DNA of 64,000 nucleotides from Fragilaria crotonensis. Lineage: Eukaryota; Bacillariophyta; Fragilariophyceae; Fragilariales; Fragilariaceae. Below, one piece after another: positions 38,222-50,616 of the stretch. Where the stretch lies: positions 54,928 to 118,927 of the forward strand of contig JAKSYS010000108.1 of the NCBI GenBank assembly GCA_022925895.1, given 5' to 3'. A program made the translations under genes and the position numbers. The stretch's first letter is position 1. The number at the start of each line of letters is the position of its first letter. The notes under the pieces are model-generated. The model was given only the letters and a program-made list of their open reading frames with translations. It was not told the DNA's origin and ran no database searches.

Positions 38222-40669
38222 GATTGCTTGTTTTTTCGTAGATGATGAAAGGTGGATGAAAGGCGGATGCAAGGCGACAACGCGTGATTGTGATCGAAAG
38301 TTGAATGCGGCAGGATGGCAGGATGCAATCAACTGAGGTACTGGATACCAGGTATCAAACCGGCACAAATCATACATCGCATCATACAGTACTTGCCAGT
38401 ATATCTAATATCTACAATTCGGATTCAACGACTGTTGACCATGTAGTAGTACTACTAGTAGTACTGTACCTCGGAGTACAAAATACTTGGAAGACGGCGT
38501 AGTCGAGGACTACTTGCACCTGCGGTACTCCAGAATCCAGTACTGTTACCACGGAATAAGTATGCATACCTTCTTTACGCGCATCTGTCCGGAACAAACC
38601 TTGACATGTGACGTCCGCGAAACGACAGCCAAGTGTAAAAGATCAGAACTACCGGTGCTTTGATGCTCTGATCCTTGTGAACCAATCAGATTTCTCTGAC
38701 CTCGTGTCTACTACTCTACTATCGGGTTCCAAATTCAGACCAAGTTCCGATGCTGTTCCTCACTCCCGGTGGCTTTTTATACCAGCATAGTGTAGTAGAT
38801 ATCGTACATGTACATATGTATGCATAATAAGAATTAGGATTACTGTACCGGCATTGCACTACACCTGAACTCAGTACCACGTACACAGTAACCACATCCG
38901 TCGGCGGTTGGTGTATTTGTATTGTTAGGAGTTAGGAGTTATGACATAGGAGGACATGGCGGACGATGGAGTATGGTTAGTATGGTGTTATCCAGTACTC
39001 GTACTCCAGTCCAATAGCATAAGAACCCCCAACCAATAATAGGATTAGTTGGAAATCGCTTTAGTACGACCCAAATCTTCAAATCCTCTCCTTCCGGTAG
39101 TATCCTCTGACTCGTCAAGGTTTGAAATTGAATCTCTACACAACTTTCCCAACTTCCAAAATGATGGTTTTCACTTACCCATAGTAACCTGCTGTTGTGG
39201 CTGCCAAGCATGGTGCTGGTTCCTCGGTCTTCACCACCCAAGAATGATGACCTCCATGTCTAGCTTTGTCAAGACCAATCATGTTGAGCAAGAGGATGCT
39301 GGTACCAAAAGCTCATCCACCTTGAGACATGACAATGATAAGCAGTAGCGACTATGACTCTAGAATCTTTTCCCAAGTTCCAAGACAAAATGACGAACCA
39401 GCTGATGTTTCTAAACGCAGCAGCTCTCACCTTCTCAATGAAGTGAAGACTGCATTTCTTGCAAAACTTAATTCAGTCTGCACCAGGTGCTGGTTATCAT
39501 GATCCCAGTTAAGGAAATGACATAGTACAGATTGTCCACCAAATGGATCACACTATGCATAGCTACTACTAGTCATTCAGCCAAAGGACTGCTGCGGGTG
39601 AGGCAAGGGTGGAAACAAAAGTATTCCATAGTATCTACTCTACTTGTGATTGCAGGGACCATTACATGCCAGCCATGCATACTTTCGCCGCTCAAGCTGG
39701 CAATCGCGGTTCTCCTGTCAAAAACAGTATGCAAGAAGGAGAAAGGAACGGGTGAAGTGTTTGGCATCATCCTCAAAACCCGCCTAAGCTGCTGCACTTT
39801 AGGTGCACAACAACAGATTACATTATGTTGAATAAGGTCATTGAATTCTTTCAAGCAAGTTCCTTCATCCAGCCATTCCTTGTTTCAATGTTTGTGGTGT
39901 ACTTGCTGAGACAATATCTTCACACTCATCACCATATTCAACCACAATAGATATGACGTTGGACAGCAATACTAGCCAGAGCTCTGGTGGACTCAGGGAC
40001 ACGGGAGCAGAGTTGAAGGCTGTAGTTTCTATTGCAGTAATGGACTAGATGCATCAAGCAACGCATCATTTGGTCTAAACTGTTGGAAGTGTAAGGAGGT
40101 GCATCAGAATTTGCAAAATGTGTGTTTCATAGTTGTGCGGCATGGACATCTACAATCTTGTGTGCACCAATGTTAAATCTTGATATTCAAAGTTTGGTGG
40201 CATTGAAGCAGTTCCTGACAAGAAAAGACACACATCAGGGAGGCCAAATCTCTGGTTTGTACTTCACCCGGTGGGTTTTAATCACATATTCCATCAATTT
40301 CTACTTATTTCTGAGAAATGTTTGCTTTTTTGTAAATATATATGAACAACAAAACACATTTCTCCTATTTATTGGCAATGTATGATTTTCAGATATTTGT
40401 AGCTTTGTTGTAGATATTGTTTTACAATAATAACTCTTTGTGCATTATTCAATGATAATTTATCTTGAATTCTCTGTAATGGGTCACCACCGGGCCAATG
40501 TTCACTCATGCTCAAGTTCCAAGGATGCCCGCGCAATTTTCTTCACGCGCCAGACTCAGGATTATGTTGCCTATGTCTCGCGCCAAAATTTGTTGCAGTA
40601 TGCATCTTATGTTGTGAATTCAGAAAATAGACCTCAAAGTTGCACCATCAGGCATTGTTGACAATTGTC
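38222..40669. other. 2.4 kb region without a supported gene
   Basis: 38.3-39.0 kb is GTAC-rich intergenic DNA. 39.05-39.86 kb has coding-like fragments in changing frames (for example 39573-39854 on the minus strand), probably a decayed repeat. 39.9-40.6 kb is AT-rich and leads into the transposase relic. Confidence 0.4.
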
Positions 40670-42525
40670 ATGTTTGATTGCTTTAACATCAATTGCTATG
40701 CTAGGTTTAAATCTGAACGCGGACTGCGTATGCACCTTTGGCGGAGTTCATCCTGTAAGGATTACATGGAAAGGCAGCAGTCAGGAACTCGGGCAAGCGT
40801 GGATGGTTGCCCCGAAATTGTTTCGACAGTGCGACGTCCCTGTTATGGTGTAGAATCAACCCGCCTGAATCCAGGAATGGACACAAATCCTCCCACGCAC
40901 ATGCCATTTGAAGAATTTGACTATGGAACAACTGGCTATGACGACGGCAACGATGATGATGATGACAATGAAAATGACAAGAATGAAATGTGTTTTAAAG
41001 CCCAGCAGTTAGATCAACTTCCAATAACAACGACACTCTTTCCTGGAATTGACAATACTGCATCTCCTGCAGTTGTCCATGCTTTGATGGAACGCATTCG
41101 TGCAAATGAGAGGCATGCAGTGATGGTTTTGCAACATGATGTTGAACATCGATGCATTGTTGAACTTCTGAAGATTCTGGAGGACGCCCAGTGTCCTGAC
41201 TACATGCTGCACAAAGTTTTAATGTGGGCTTACAATGCAAAGTCTAGCGGCTTTGACTTCAAGCCAAAAGCTATGTCCAGGAAAGCGAACATCCGATGGA
41301 TGTATCAGGCTTTGCAACATTCACACCACCATCTCCCCCAGGTGATCTCCATTGCCCTTGAAGATCGTGACAAACCTCAAGGGATTGCTTGCTTTGACTT
41401 TGCTCCCATCCTTTTGTCGTTGCTACAGGATGAAGACTTGATGGCACCAGAAAATCTTGTGCTTAACCACGAGGATCCCACGTCAATGTACCTCCCACGC
41501 AACAACAAAATTGGTGAGGCACACACTGGAAGCCGCTACCGTGAGCTCTATCATGAACTTATCACTCGAAAGAATCAGCTACTTGTCCCTATCATCCTCT
41601 ATATTGATGGGACTGCCATTGACAACAAGGGGCATGTTGAAGTGTGTCCTGTGTCCTTCACGACATCTCTTCACTGAGAAGCTCAGGAGAAAGAGCACAT
41701 CCTGGCGAGTATTAGGCTATGTTCCCGACTTGAATCGCGGACGATCATCCGCAATGAACTCTCAAGCTAATAACGCACAGTCAAAGGACGCACCACGTAA
41801 TTTTCATGCAGTGATGGACGTAATTTTGAATGGCATGTCAAAGGCACAAGCTGGAAATGATTGTCGTTTGAGGAATGTTCCTTTGAAACTTGGCGGTCAG
41901 TGGGTGGTTGTTGATATTGTTTGTCCACTGCTTTTTGTGATTAATGATGGTAAGCAAGGCGATCAACTTTGCTGCCGTACAAACAGTCACCATAGAAGTA
42001 CACCTCGTCACCATCGGTCCTGTGATTGTGTTTTTGATGATCTTGACAATCCAAATGTTGAGTGTTCTTTTCTTCGCATGGATTATGTCAATGATGCATG
42101 TCGCAAGAATGGGAAAGACAATTTTCTTCAGCAGCTCTCAATGTACAGGGTTGACAATGCCTTCAACCGTGTCCAGATGGGACGTAATCCTCATGGCATC
42201 TTCATGTGTGCCGTCATCGATGTCATGCATACTGTGCAGCATGGTGTCATCATGTATGTACTTGAGTCATTCAAGACTTTTCTTGGCGCCGAGATCTTGG
42301 CAATTCCTTGATGACATGGCACTTAAATTTGATGTCACATGCCTCCAAACTATTCGTCAAGATTTTCCTCGAACTGATTTCGCACGCGGCATCACCAACC
42401 TAACACTTATTGAGTGCTCGGAACAATCAGGTACTTTGTTCCTTTTTGCTGCACTGACTATGCAGGCTGAGGTATGGCATGCCATCTCAAGGTACATCAC
42501 TTGCAGGGCAGGAAAGATGACGTAA
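40670..42525 (+). pseudogene. Plavaka/CMC-like transposase relic
   Basis: ATG at 40670. The N-terminus has a zinc-finger-like stretch (CYARFKSERGLRMHL), then an acidic Asp/Asn run, then a helical region. The core has LLVPIILYIDGTAIDNKG and VCPVSFTTSL, then (after a one-base break near 41673) RVLGYVPDLNRGRSSAMN, NFHAVMDVIL, VDIVCPLLFVINDGKQGDQL, RHHRSCDCVFDDLD and AVIDVMHTVQHGVIMY. After a second break near 42290 comes QFLDDMALKFDVTC. The arrangement (IDGT, price-controlled F..GY-P..., INDGKQGDQLCC) parallels the Plavaka/CACTA group of DDE transposases, and closely related sequences are common in diatoms. The superfamily call is moderate. Two frame breaks make it inactive. Confidence 0.5.
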
Positions 42526-42532
42526 GCCGTGT

Positions 42533-43300
42533 CGGCTGCTATATGGCAGCTTCGGCGACAGGACGCTCCGAGTCCTCCCAACAACGTAGATAGCGCTCGC
42601 AAGATGACGTCAAGTTGCGTTGTCTGCTATATGGCAGTTTTGGCAACAAGACTCCCAACAAGACGCTCGCAATCCAACGCTGTTGTCGCAGTTGTTGTGC
42701 CAGTCGTTCGTCGGAAGATATTCCGAACACGATGCACTCAACGCCGTCGTCACAGTCGTTTGGCAGATATTCCGAACTCAAGCAATGCAGGCAGACGCTG
42801 ACAGTGCGTCGTCTGCTATATGACAGCTTCTGCAACACAAGAACGCTCGCAATCTGACGCTGTCCTCGTCGCAGTTGGTCGTTGTCACTAACGCTCGCAA
42901 TCTGACGCTGTCGTCGCAGTTGTTGTTGTCCCAGTCGTTCGTCGGAAGATATTCCGAACTTAATGCACTCAGCGCCGTCGTCACAGTCGTTTGGCAGTGA
43001 TTCCGAACTCAGCCAAGCAACGCAGGCTCACGTCGAAGGTGCGTCGTCTGCTATATGGCAGGTTTGGAAACACAACGCTCGCAATCTGACGCACGCTGTC
43101 GGAAGATATTCCGAACTCAACGCACTCAACGCCCTCGTCACAGTCGTTTGGCAGGTAACTCAACGCCGTCGTCGTTCGTCACAGTCGTTTGGCAGTGATT
43201 CCGAACTCAAGCAATGCAGGCTCACGTCGAAGGTGCGTCGTCTGCTATATGGCAGCTTCGGCAACACAACGCTCGCAATCTGATGCTGTTGACAATGAAA
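42533..43300. repeat. Degenerate minisatellite after the transposase relic
   Basis: A composite unit containing TCTGCTATATGGCAGCTTCG, AACGCTCGCAATCTGACGC and AGATATTCCGAACTCAA recurs about five times (starts near 42533, 42617, 42808, 43044, 43239) with spacing of 84-236 bp. It is GC-richer than the flanks and non-coding. It starts immediately after the transposase coding end. Confidence 0.75.
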
Positions 43301-44363
43301 AGACTTCCACAACAGTAATGTTGGTGTGAACAATTGGTGTGGTGTGAACAATGTTGGTGGTAACATGAATAAATTGCTTTCGATACGTAGCAAATGTACT
43401 AGAAAATCGATAGTGATTTCCAATTTAATGCGTAGCTAGTGTACTGGACGAAACGTAGAGACTCCAACAGCATGAAGTGGGACTTCGAACACAGTATACA
43501 AAAAAAACTAGAAGCTTCCTAGGAATTGATAAGAAACTTTGGTTACAAGATCGATACATAGGATATATTAATCGCATACGATTTTTCGATTGCGAATGCG
43601 GAGAGTTTAACTCCCCAGAAGACATGTGTCACACAAGTAAAGAAATTGCTATTTACGAAATGATTTCTATTTATTTTTTAGTTTAGAAATGTGAGGACTT
43701 CAAGTCCCATTTCCGCAGTAAGCAAAACTATGGCAGGGATGCACATGTATGAATCTTGAATACACTTCATAGTGTGCTGATTAAATCCATATATGTTATA
43801 TTCGTCTATAACTATCACAAGTAATATGTCCGAGGCAGTACAAGCTTGTCATATAAACATGTGTGACCGTCAACAAACAATGTACAGATGTGCACAGTAG
43901 TACACAGTACCCCAAAGATAGCATGCAGTATTACTATAGCTACTGTTACTTATTACAATAGTACAGTACGGTATTTCTACCACAGCATTGCAGTGTAGTT
44001 CTACCGTCATATGCACTTCATTACTTTGGTACGGTTATTACAGCGTCATTACATATGGATAAGTAGATATTTAAATGGATGTACTTATTGAGCAATGCAT
44101 GTGCCCTTCGCTCGAAAGACTTGAAAATAATTCTTTTGAATAATTTAGTTCATAAAGAAATACATACATAAAACACAGATTTCGAGGGCGTTGATTTTTT
44201 ACAAGACCAGCACACAAAGCACCATCCCGCAAGATGCAGCACAATCATATTTTACAATAGTTCTCAACAACAAGAGATCTTGTTGATGACAGTTGGCTAC
44301 ACCACACCTGACGAGCCTGCCATATAGCTTGCTCTGATTGGTGTGTACCTGCAGTCAACCAAG
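43301..44363. other. AT-rich intergenic region
   Basis: No supported gene. A weak inverted pair (GAAGTGGGACTT at about 43474 and AAGTCCCATTTC at about 43702) could bound a 240-bp MITE, but is too imperfect to claim. Confidence 0.35.
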
Positions 44364-46030
44364 ATGTCGTCGAGCGCGGGAAAAAGAGGCACCAGCAATC
44401 AAGGTGGTGGCAGTCGTGATCATGGACATGGAAAAGGTGCTGGGCCTCCAAACGCAGCGCCAGTTACAGTTAGGGGGCAATCTTCAAACTGGCAAGGAAA
44501 AGGATCACCATCGCCTTCTGGCAATTCGCAAATGATACGACGGAGTCAAGCTGCAACGTTGTCGCCCAGCAGAACCCGCAGTCAACAAGATGCAGCAACA
44601 TTGTCCTCACCACCATGATCATGACCCGAAGTCAAACTGCAGCATTGTCACCAATGATAATGACCCGCAGTCAAGCTACAACAGCTGGTCGACATGCTGG
44701 TTTCACGAATCCAGGAAGTGGAGTTGGAGGAATGTCTGGTAGATCACAACAGGAACGACAACAAGAGCGACGACAACAAGAGCAACGATATCTACAACGA
44801 CTTCAAGAACGATTTCAAGAACAACAACAGCGACAGCAAGTTCAACAACAAACACCACCAGCAGCAACAACAATAGGAAGGCAAGACGATATTGCACGCG
44901 ATTTAGGAATTCACACATGTGAATTGGTGCAAGAAGCGTCACGACGGGAGGATAGCAGCCGCACTGCATTGACGAAAACGGTAAGGAGAAGATTGGAAAT
45001 GGGTGATCATGATGGACTGACAAGAACTAAGCTTAGAAAAGTAAGCCAAGAGTTCATGCACGACAAGGTGGTCAAAGAGCTCTTATTTCCGAAGCAAAAG
45101 TTTGCAACTGTGGCTGAACTTGACTTCAGCAACAGTCCACACTCAATTTGTAGGTTCATGGCGAGCAAGCTCCAGATAGAAGGCGAGGATGAAGTGAAGA
45201 CTTGGTGGGATGGAGTCAAGAAACATGTTAATGATGCATTGAAAAGGCATAGAAATAATGTCATCAAAACCATCAAACAACTTTTTAGAGGTGAGGAACG
45301 TGCATATTGCTCAGGATGGTGGTAACTCTGATTGACTTTCTGTACTGACAACTGTTATTTCACAGATAAAATACTGGGGCGAGATGGATATGCTGTCACG
45401 TTTGAACTTAATCAGATTGCTGGAATGAGGAGTCCAGCATCTAAAGAAAGATACATTGACTTCCTTGACTGCCTTGTCAAGGCTGTTGTCGGGTACAGCA
45501 AGTACATGGAGAATCGCACAAGGCAGCCTCTGAGTCAGTGGTTCACACTGACGGACGAGGCCTTCCTGATGGTGTGCATCGAATCGTACATGACAAAGTG
45601 GAGGCATGATTGGATGGTACAGAGAATGGGACCTCCAGCCACATTGCCACCTCACGATAGTTCTCCACAATTATATGAGGCAAGATACACTGGAAAAACT
45701 TACGGAACGAAAAGAAGTTGGTCGAAGGAAGGGTTAGAGCGTTTCAACGCATTAATGATTGACGTGTTTCGCAACCGTCAAGAACATGGAGCAGCATTTG
45801 ACGCTGACTTCTTGGAGGAAATGAAGTTCAGGTATGCTTCTGGAATTGACGCTGCAAGTGGACAATCTGGAGAAGAAGCTGAGGTAATTCCTGTGGCGAC
45901 TGTTCAGCCAACAATTGTCTACAATGATTTCAATATGGAATTGTTATTAGCACACGCAAACATCACTGGAGGTGCAGGGATGAATGGAGAGCAGCAACCT
46001 GACGATGGAGTTCGAGGAGTATCAGTTTGA
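44364..46030 (+). pseudogene. Transposon-associated ORF with intron, one frame break
   Basis: ATG at 44364 (MSSSAGKRGTSNQGGG), a Gly/Ser-rich start, then tandem TRSQ..AATLS-type repeats. The frame breaks near 44610-44617 and continues as MTRSQTAALSP and a Gln/Arg-rich coiled-coil-like stretch (ERQQERRQQEQRYLQRLQER). A conserved-looking core follows: DVVKELLFPKQKF-type and WWDGVKKHVNDALKRHRNNV. An intron at 45291-45365 (75 bp, GTGAGG...TTCACAG) joins LFR to DKILGRDG in frame. The last exon has YIDFLDCLVKAVVGYSKYME, FTLTDEAFLMVCIESYMTKW, ARYTGKTYGTKRSWSKEGLE and FNALMIDVFRNRQEHG. Similar proteins accompany DNA transposons in algae (recollection, not verified). No catalytic domain seen. Confidence 0.5.
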
Positions 46031-47343
46031 TAACAATGGTGCTTGTTAGTGTGCTGGCAACAACACACAGTAGTAGTACAGTACTGTGCCAGCTTAAGAC
46101 TAGAAATATTTGCGGGAAAGTTTGGAATGTCACACTAGAAATATTTGCGGGAAAGTTTGGAATGTCAAGCCAAATGGTGCGGGGGGAAAGCCTTTGTACA
46201 GAATTATGTATAAAACTTTCAAGATACTTCTGCAGTAATTTCACTTTTTGTACATAAATATCTAGAAATTTTCTAAGTAATAGCCAACGATAAAGGTGAA
46301 AGATATTTAAATATTTATTTGTAAAATGTCAAAAATAATTATTCAGACTCCAGAGATTTGGCCCCCCTGATGCAGTTTCTTCAGTAGAGAAGAGCCATGA
46401 CTTTGTAGTCATACCAGCAGCAATTAGCACATGTCTGAGAAAGAATAAGAGATGTTGTAGTCACTTTCTTGGCATACAAAGAAGGATTCCTTGGAAAAAC
46501 ATGCCCTCACTCCTGGATGTTGCTGACACTTCTTAGTTCTTGATACCCCAGGTCTCTGTTTTGGCTGGGTCAATGGTTCCGTACACCTGATAAAAGGAAG
46601 ACAAAAGGCATGAGGAGCCAACAGGGAAAGTCAAGATTGTTGATTAGTCGACAAATGTGCTACTCGTGCTAGCAATGAAGGAGAAGGAGGCATGACACTC
46701 CACCAGCAGCAAACTGCAATATCTACCACTGCTGCAAAAGAAGATCAGAATTCCATTGCTCAGACCACAGCTGTTATTCCCAAGCAAGAACTTCTATACT
46801 CTGAGATCGAAAGGTGAATAGAAGCCTTCAAGGGAATGGTGTGCACTTGACTTCAACAGGGGCTTCATTCATTCTGAGTTCAGGGATCATACAAAGTTTG
46901 ATGCTGACTTGTTGCAAGAATGACAAGTGTATGATTTTGTGGAAGCGATGGATTGCAGATTCTTTTTGGCATAGTTTTACGAGTTGAGGAATGCGACGCT
47001 TGAAGCTGACGTATTGTGAGAAGAGGGAGATCCACGTAGAGTCGTGTTTCCAATAACTTTCCCTTATCATAAGGGAAACGTAGTGGAAACAAAATTTGAA
47101 TAAAAATTGTAGGAGATCCGGGGTGACTTTAAGCAAAGGAAATCAATTCCTTTGTACCAAATTCTACGACAAGGATTCCTCCAGAACTTTGATGTCGCGT
47201 TCTCTCAGAGTACACCCGGAGTATGATTAGAGATTTTTTTCGTCATTGATCAAGTACCAGACATTCCGTACAAGTTTGAGATTTTTCCATTCCTTCCATC
47301 CATCACAAAACACTAAAACCGCCAACAGCAAGTCGAATCGGCG
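46031..47343. other. 1.3 kb AT-rich region without a gene
   Basis: It includes a 34-36 bp tandem duplication (46104-46165). Otherwise no recognisable element, only short, frame-switching ORFs. Confidence 0.4.
46104..46165. repeat. Tandem duplication, 2 units of CTAGAAATATTTGCGGGAAA
   Basis: A unit of CTAGAAATATTTGCGGGAAA followed by GTTTGGAATGTCA is present twice back to back, nearly identical. Confidence 0.85.
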
Positions 47344-48330
47344 ATGGTCGTCATTTTTGGAGTGTCATCAAATGCTGCATGGCAAGAACACGCCAAAATA
47401 ATTATCCAGATGATTGATGAGATGAGTATCAGCCCTTCATCCTCACTGTCATTGACCTTGAGTGGTAGTCTGAGCAGAGATTTTGACAATGACGATGACA
47501 ACAACAACTTGCTTATCCATGAAGTATTTGCTTCTTTGGTCAAGCAACAGAGCACCATTGCAAACAAACTCCCCCAAACAATTGCACAATTTGACATCGT
47601 CTGGAACACTAACAATGGTTTGGCAATTGAAGAATTAAGCAAAGACGATACATTGTTGTTTTTACGCTTCAGCAAAGTGCACTTACAAATTGTTGCTCAC
47701 AAACTCTGGCCTCAACTTGTTCCCTATCTTTTGGGAGAAAAAGGACTCATCAAATTTGATTTTGGTCACTTTCATACTACAGGTATGAGACTCTCCTCCT
47801 TATAATGATGTACCGCCTGTTCCGTCCGTGCGGAATTTATCGCACAATGGAAGCCTTTTTTGGATTTACACGAAGCAAAATTTTGCTGGTATAAGAGCAA
47901 TGATGAATGCAACGCATTCACGGACTGTCAAGTATCTTGATGATCCAATTTCTTCTCTACCGGATGCCTCAATGTGACAACATCATGAACAGAAAATGCA
48001 GGTTGGTCACGACCGTATGGGGATTCATCGTCGATGGCACATTATGCCACACATGTCGGCCAATCCATCATCGAAAAGTGATGTACAGTGGCAACAAACG
48101 CGCCCATGGCATAGAGCTTTGTCTCCTGTGATTGCACCAGACAGTATTTTTGCATGATGGTTGTTCAGCATCATAAATGGAAATACTAGGCATGATTCAT
48201 TCAAGGTGAATGAATCAGAATTGATACCAAGACTTTGCGGCATGATGCTTTTGATGGTGAAATGACGGATAGAGTGAATTTGTTGTATGCAGATCCTGCA
48301 TATTGTCCGCACCAGTCAGCAAACATTTTG
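47344..48330 (+). pseudogene. PIF/Harbinger (DDE_Tnp_4) transposase relic
   Basis: The ORF at 47344-47805 gives the helical N-terminal part (DTLLFLRFSKVHLQIVAHKL). After a frame change come YRLFRPCGIYRTMEAFFGFT and MQRIHGL..KYLDDPIS-type sequence. Around 48010-48300 lie TVWGFIVDGTLCHTCRPIHH, KVMYSGNKRAHGI, then PVIAPDSIFA, IINGNTRHDSF and KVNESELIPRLCGMM. The DGT, HG and RHDS elements form the DDE_Tnp_4 catalytic core. Several frame breaks and at least one in-core stop make it inactive. No TIRs located. Confidence 0.65.
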
Positions 48331-49792
48331 GGGGGATTTTGAAATCCCCCAAATTGTTCTCGCGAAGCTCAATTTAACACGAACGTGTCGAGCGTTCGCG
48401 AAAGTGTCAAGTAGGGTTTCGCCTAGGAACGAACAATGGGTGTTTCTCTGAAGATACTAGTATATCAAACTCCAGTGGCAAAATATTTTGAAGTTGCAAC
48501 CTTTCTTTGCAACCTCACGACAACATTTTACAGGAATCAGACTATGAGTTTATTTACTTTGCTGGTGACAGCATGTCAATTGACAACTGCATGCAACTTA
48601 TAGTAAATTTGCACTAGCACTAACACCATAGTACTAAAAGTAGAAGTATGAATGGCATTCCTGCTAGTTGTGTGTAGTGCTGTTTTGTGATTGCGTGGTT
48701 GCGTAAGTAGTATTCCGGCTACTATGATACCATCGTATCCCGAATCCCCATATCTTGCTGCGAGGTCATCAATTCTCCTTGTCATCCGTCATCATCACAG
48801 CCACCAGTATCAGCCCCACCAACAGCGCTACAATCACGAGGAGCAAAGGCAACAATACTAGTAGGAGCAACCCTGGTGCCAGATTTTCCTTTTGGAGGAC
48901 CATTCATTAATGGGGTCAAGAAGCGCATCATGTGCTCCTGCATCATGTACTCCCTTTCTCTGTTTTCCTTCTGCTGGCTGCTGTAGCTTCCTTTAGAGCT
49001 AGTTTTCTTAGCACCTGCTGGCGACACCAAATTCGCCGTCGTCAACTATGACCTTTTCTTTGGTGATGCATCTTCAGTTCCGTCTATTACTCTCCCAGCC
49101 TTCAGCTTTTGCACATCCTCCTTTGTCAGTTCGCCCAGCCATTGCACCTCTGCGAGTGATCTCTGCATCCTTCTCCTAGTTCTTGGCCATGGCAGCCGCA
49201 GCTGAGGTCGTGAGGAATGCTGAAGTGTTCAAAGCAGCAGCACACATCTCTGACAAGTCTTCCAAGGCCAACTGCAACACTGACGCCTCAAGTTCATCAC
49301 CACATACCAATTTGAATGGCAATTTGCTCTCTGCGTCCTTGATCAATGCCATCAACTCCAAAAAAGGGTCTTGAGGTACTTAGCTACCCGCCTTTATGCC
49401 AAAAAGGCACACCAAGTTGTCATGAGGATCATGTGCCTTCAATAAGTATTCCGCACATGATTCCTAAGCTATCAAGTTCAAGCCACAGTTGGCATGTCTG
49501 TGACCCGCCCATTCCAATAACTCTGAGAATCAGAGCCCAAGTCCCAGTTTGCAACACTCACAGCTTGAATTCACTTCCCTAAGTAATTCAAACCATAAGT
49601 GTTGTTGATATGAACAACAGTCAGCAAACACCACTCAGGAAGTGGGACTAAGACAACACTTCATTTGTGAGACTCCAACCTTCATTTTTCATCCTAGTTT
49701 TATCATATAATATTTCCCAACCAAAAACAGTAAAGGCCTTTACTTCTTAGCATCTACATTTTCTACACATCTGTACCAACAAATCTACCACC
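48331..49792. other. Region with coding-like minus-strand fragments
   Basis: A perfect GGGGGATTT-TG-AAATCCCCC hairpin is at 48331-48350. The minus strand at 49361-48782 encodes fragments (ALIKDAESKLPFKLVCGDEL; then KTSSKGSYSSQQKENRERE) broken by stops. These may be the second gene of the neighbouring Harbinger-like element (inference). No intact gene. Confidence 0.4.
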
Positions 49793-50011
49793 ATGGTCTA
49801 TCTCTTCAAGTCACCATCGCCCAAAGCTGGACAAACCGTCAGGTTCCCTTCCACACCCGTCAAGCGCGACGCCAGAGTTCTAGGTACTACTAATAACCTT
49901 AAGTCTACCGTCGGCCAGTACTCGCGACCAAACGAATACTGTCAACACTACCCGGATCTCCCTAATGACAACTGCGTGAATTTGCTAAGAGATTTGGATT
50001 GCCGAATCTGA
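49793..50011 (+). CDS. Short hypothetical protein (72 aa), doubtful
   Basis: The ATG at 49793 has a favourable context (ccaccATGG). The predicted peptide (MVYLFKSPSPKAGQTVRFPS...) is basic and Pro/Ser-rich at the start, with two late Cys. No family is recognised, and no codon or homology evidence separates it from chance. Confidence 0.25.
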   Translation: MVYLFKSPSPKAGQTVRFPSTPVKRDARVLGTTNNLKSTVGQYSRPNEYCQHYPDLPNDNCVNLLRDLDCRI

Positions 50012-50616
50012 CTTGGCTGAGTTTACACTCTGATAGAATGTATGCGGTTGTGGGTTAAACTGCCATATGCATTCAGCATGAGGTCTACAGTTTTTAGGGG
50101 AAGGATGAACGGGGAAGCCCCTACGTTTTCAGAAAAAGATCAAAGACTTCGACTTCAACTAAGAATGACTCCCACGAGAAGCGAAACGGCTTTCGAGGAG
50201 CCACGTGAAGCATAATCGTTGAAGTTGGAGAACGCGGAACGTCGAAGGTCTCAGTTCCGAGGGCCTACCACACTTAAAGAAATGTGTGTTAATTGACCTT
50301 CGCCGAGGAACATGTCATAAATGACTTCCATACACGACAGGGAAGAAGTTCGAACCTTCGAAAATTATATAGCGACTGAATTTCTTCGTGATTATGGTAA
50401 AACACGATTACAGCTAAGACCCCTAGTAGAAGCTGAGAAGTCTTCATCCACGTCTTTATGTCATTCCCCCAATCAGATAAAATCCCGTTCATGGAACAAG
50501 GACCATTGCGTATGCTTAAAGTGTGAGAAAAAACTGCAACTGCAAACTACTCCTTTTACGCGCACTACATTTGAACCACCTCACAGATCGCGAAACGCAT
50601 CGGATTGCAAGGTACG
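50012..50616. other. Upstream region of the hybrid histidine kinase
   Basis: No separate gene supported. An ORF at 50321-50620 overlaps the kinase start and ends just inside it; it may be chance or 5' UTR. A TCACAG splice-like site at 50581 leaves open an upstream exon. Confidence 0.4.

Noticed and set aside
42533-43300. CRISPR array
   Set aside because: Repeats are degenerate, spaced 84-236 bp with related sequence between, and the genome is eukaryotic; it is a minisatellite.
43474-43714. Possible 240-bp MITE bounded by GAAGTGGGACTT / AAGTCCCATTTC
   Set aside because: The inverted pair is short and imperfect, with no second copy in the window.
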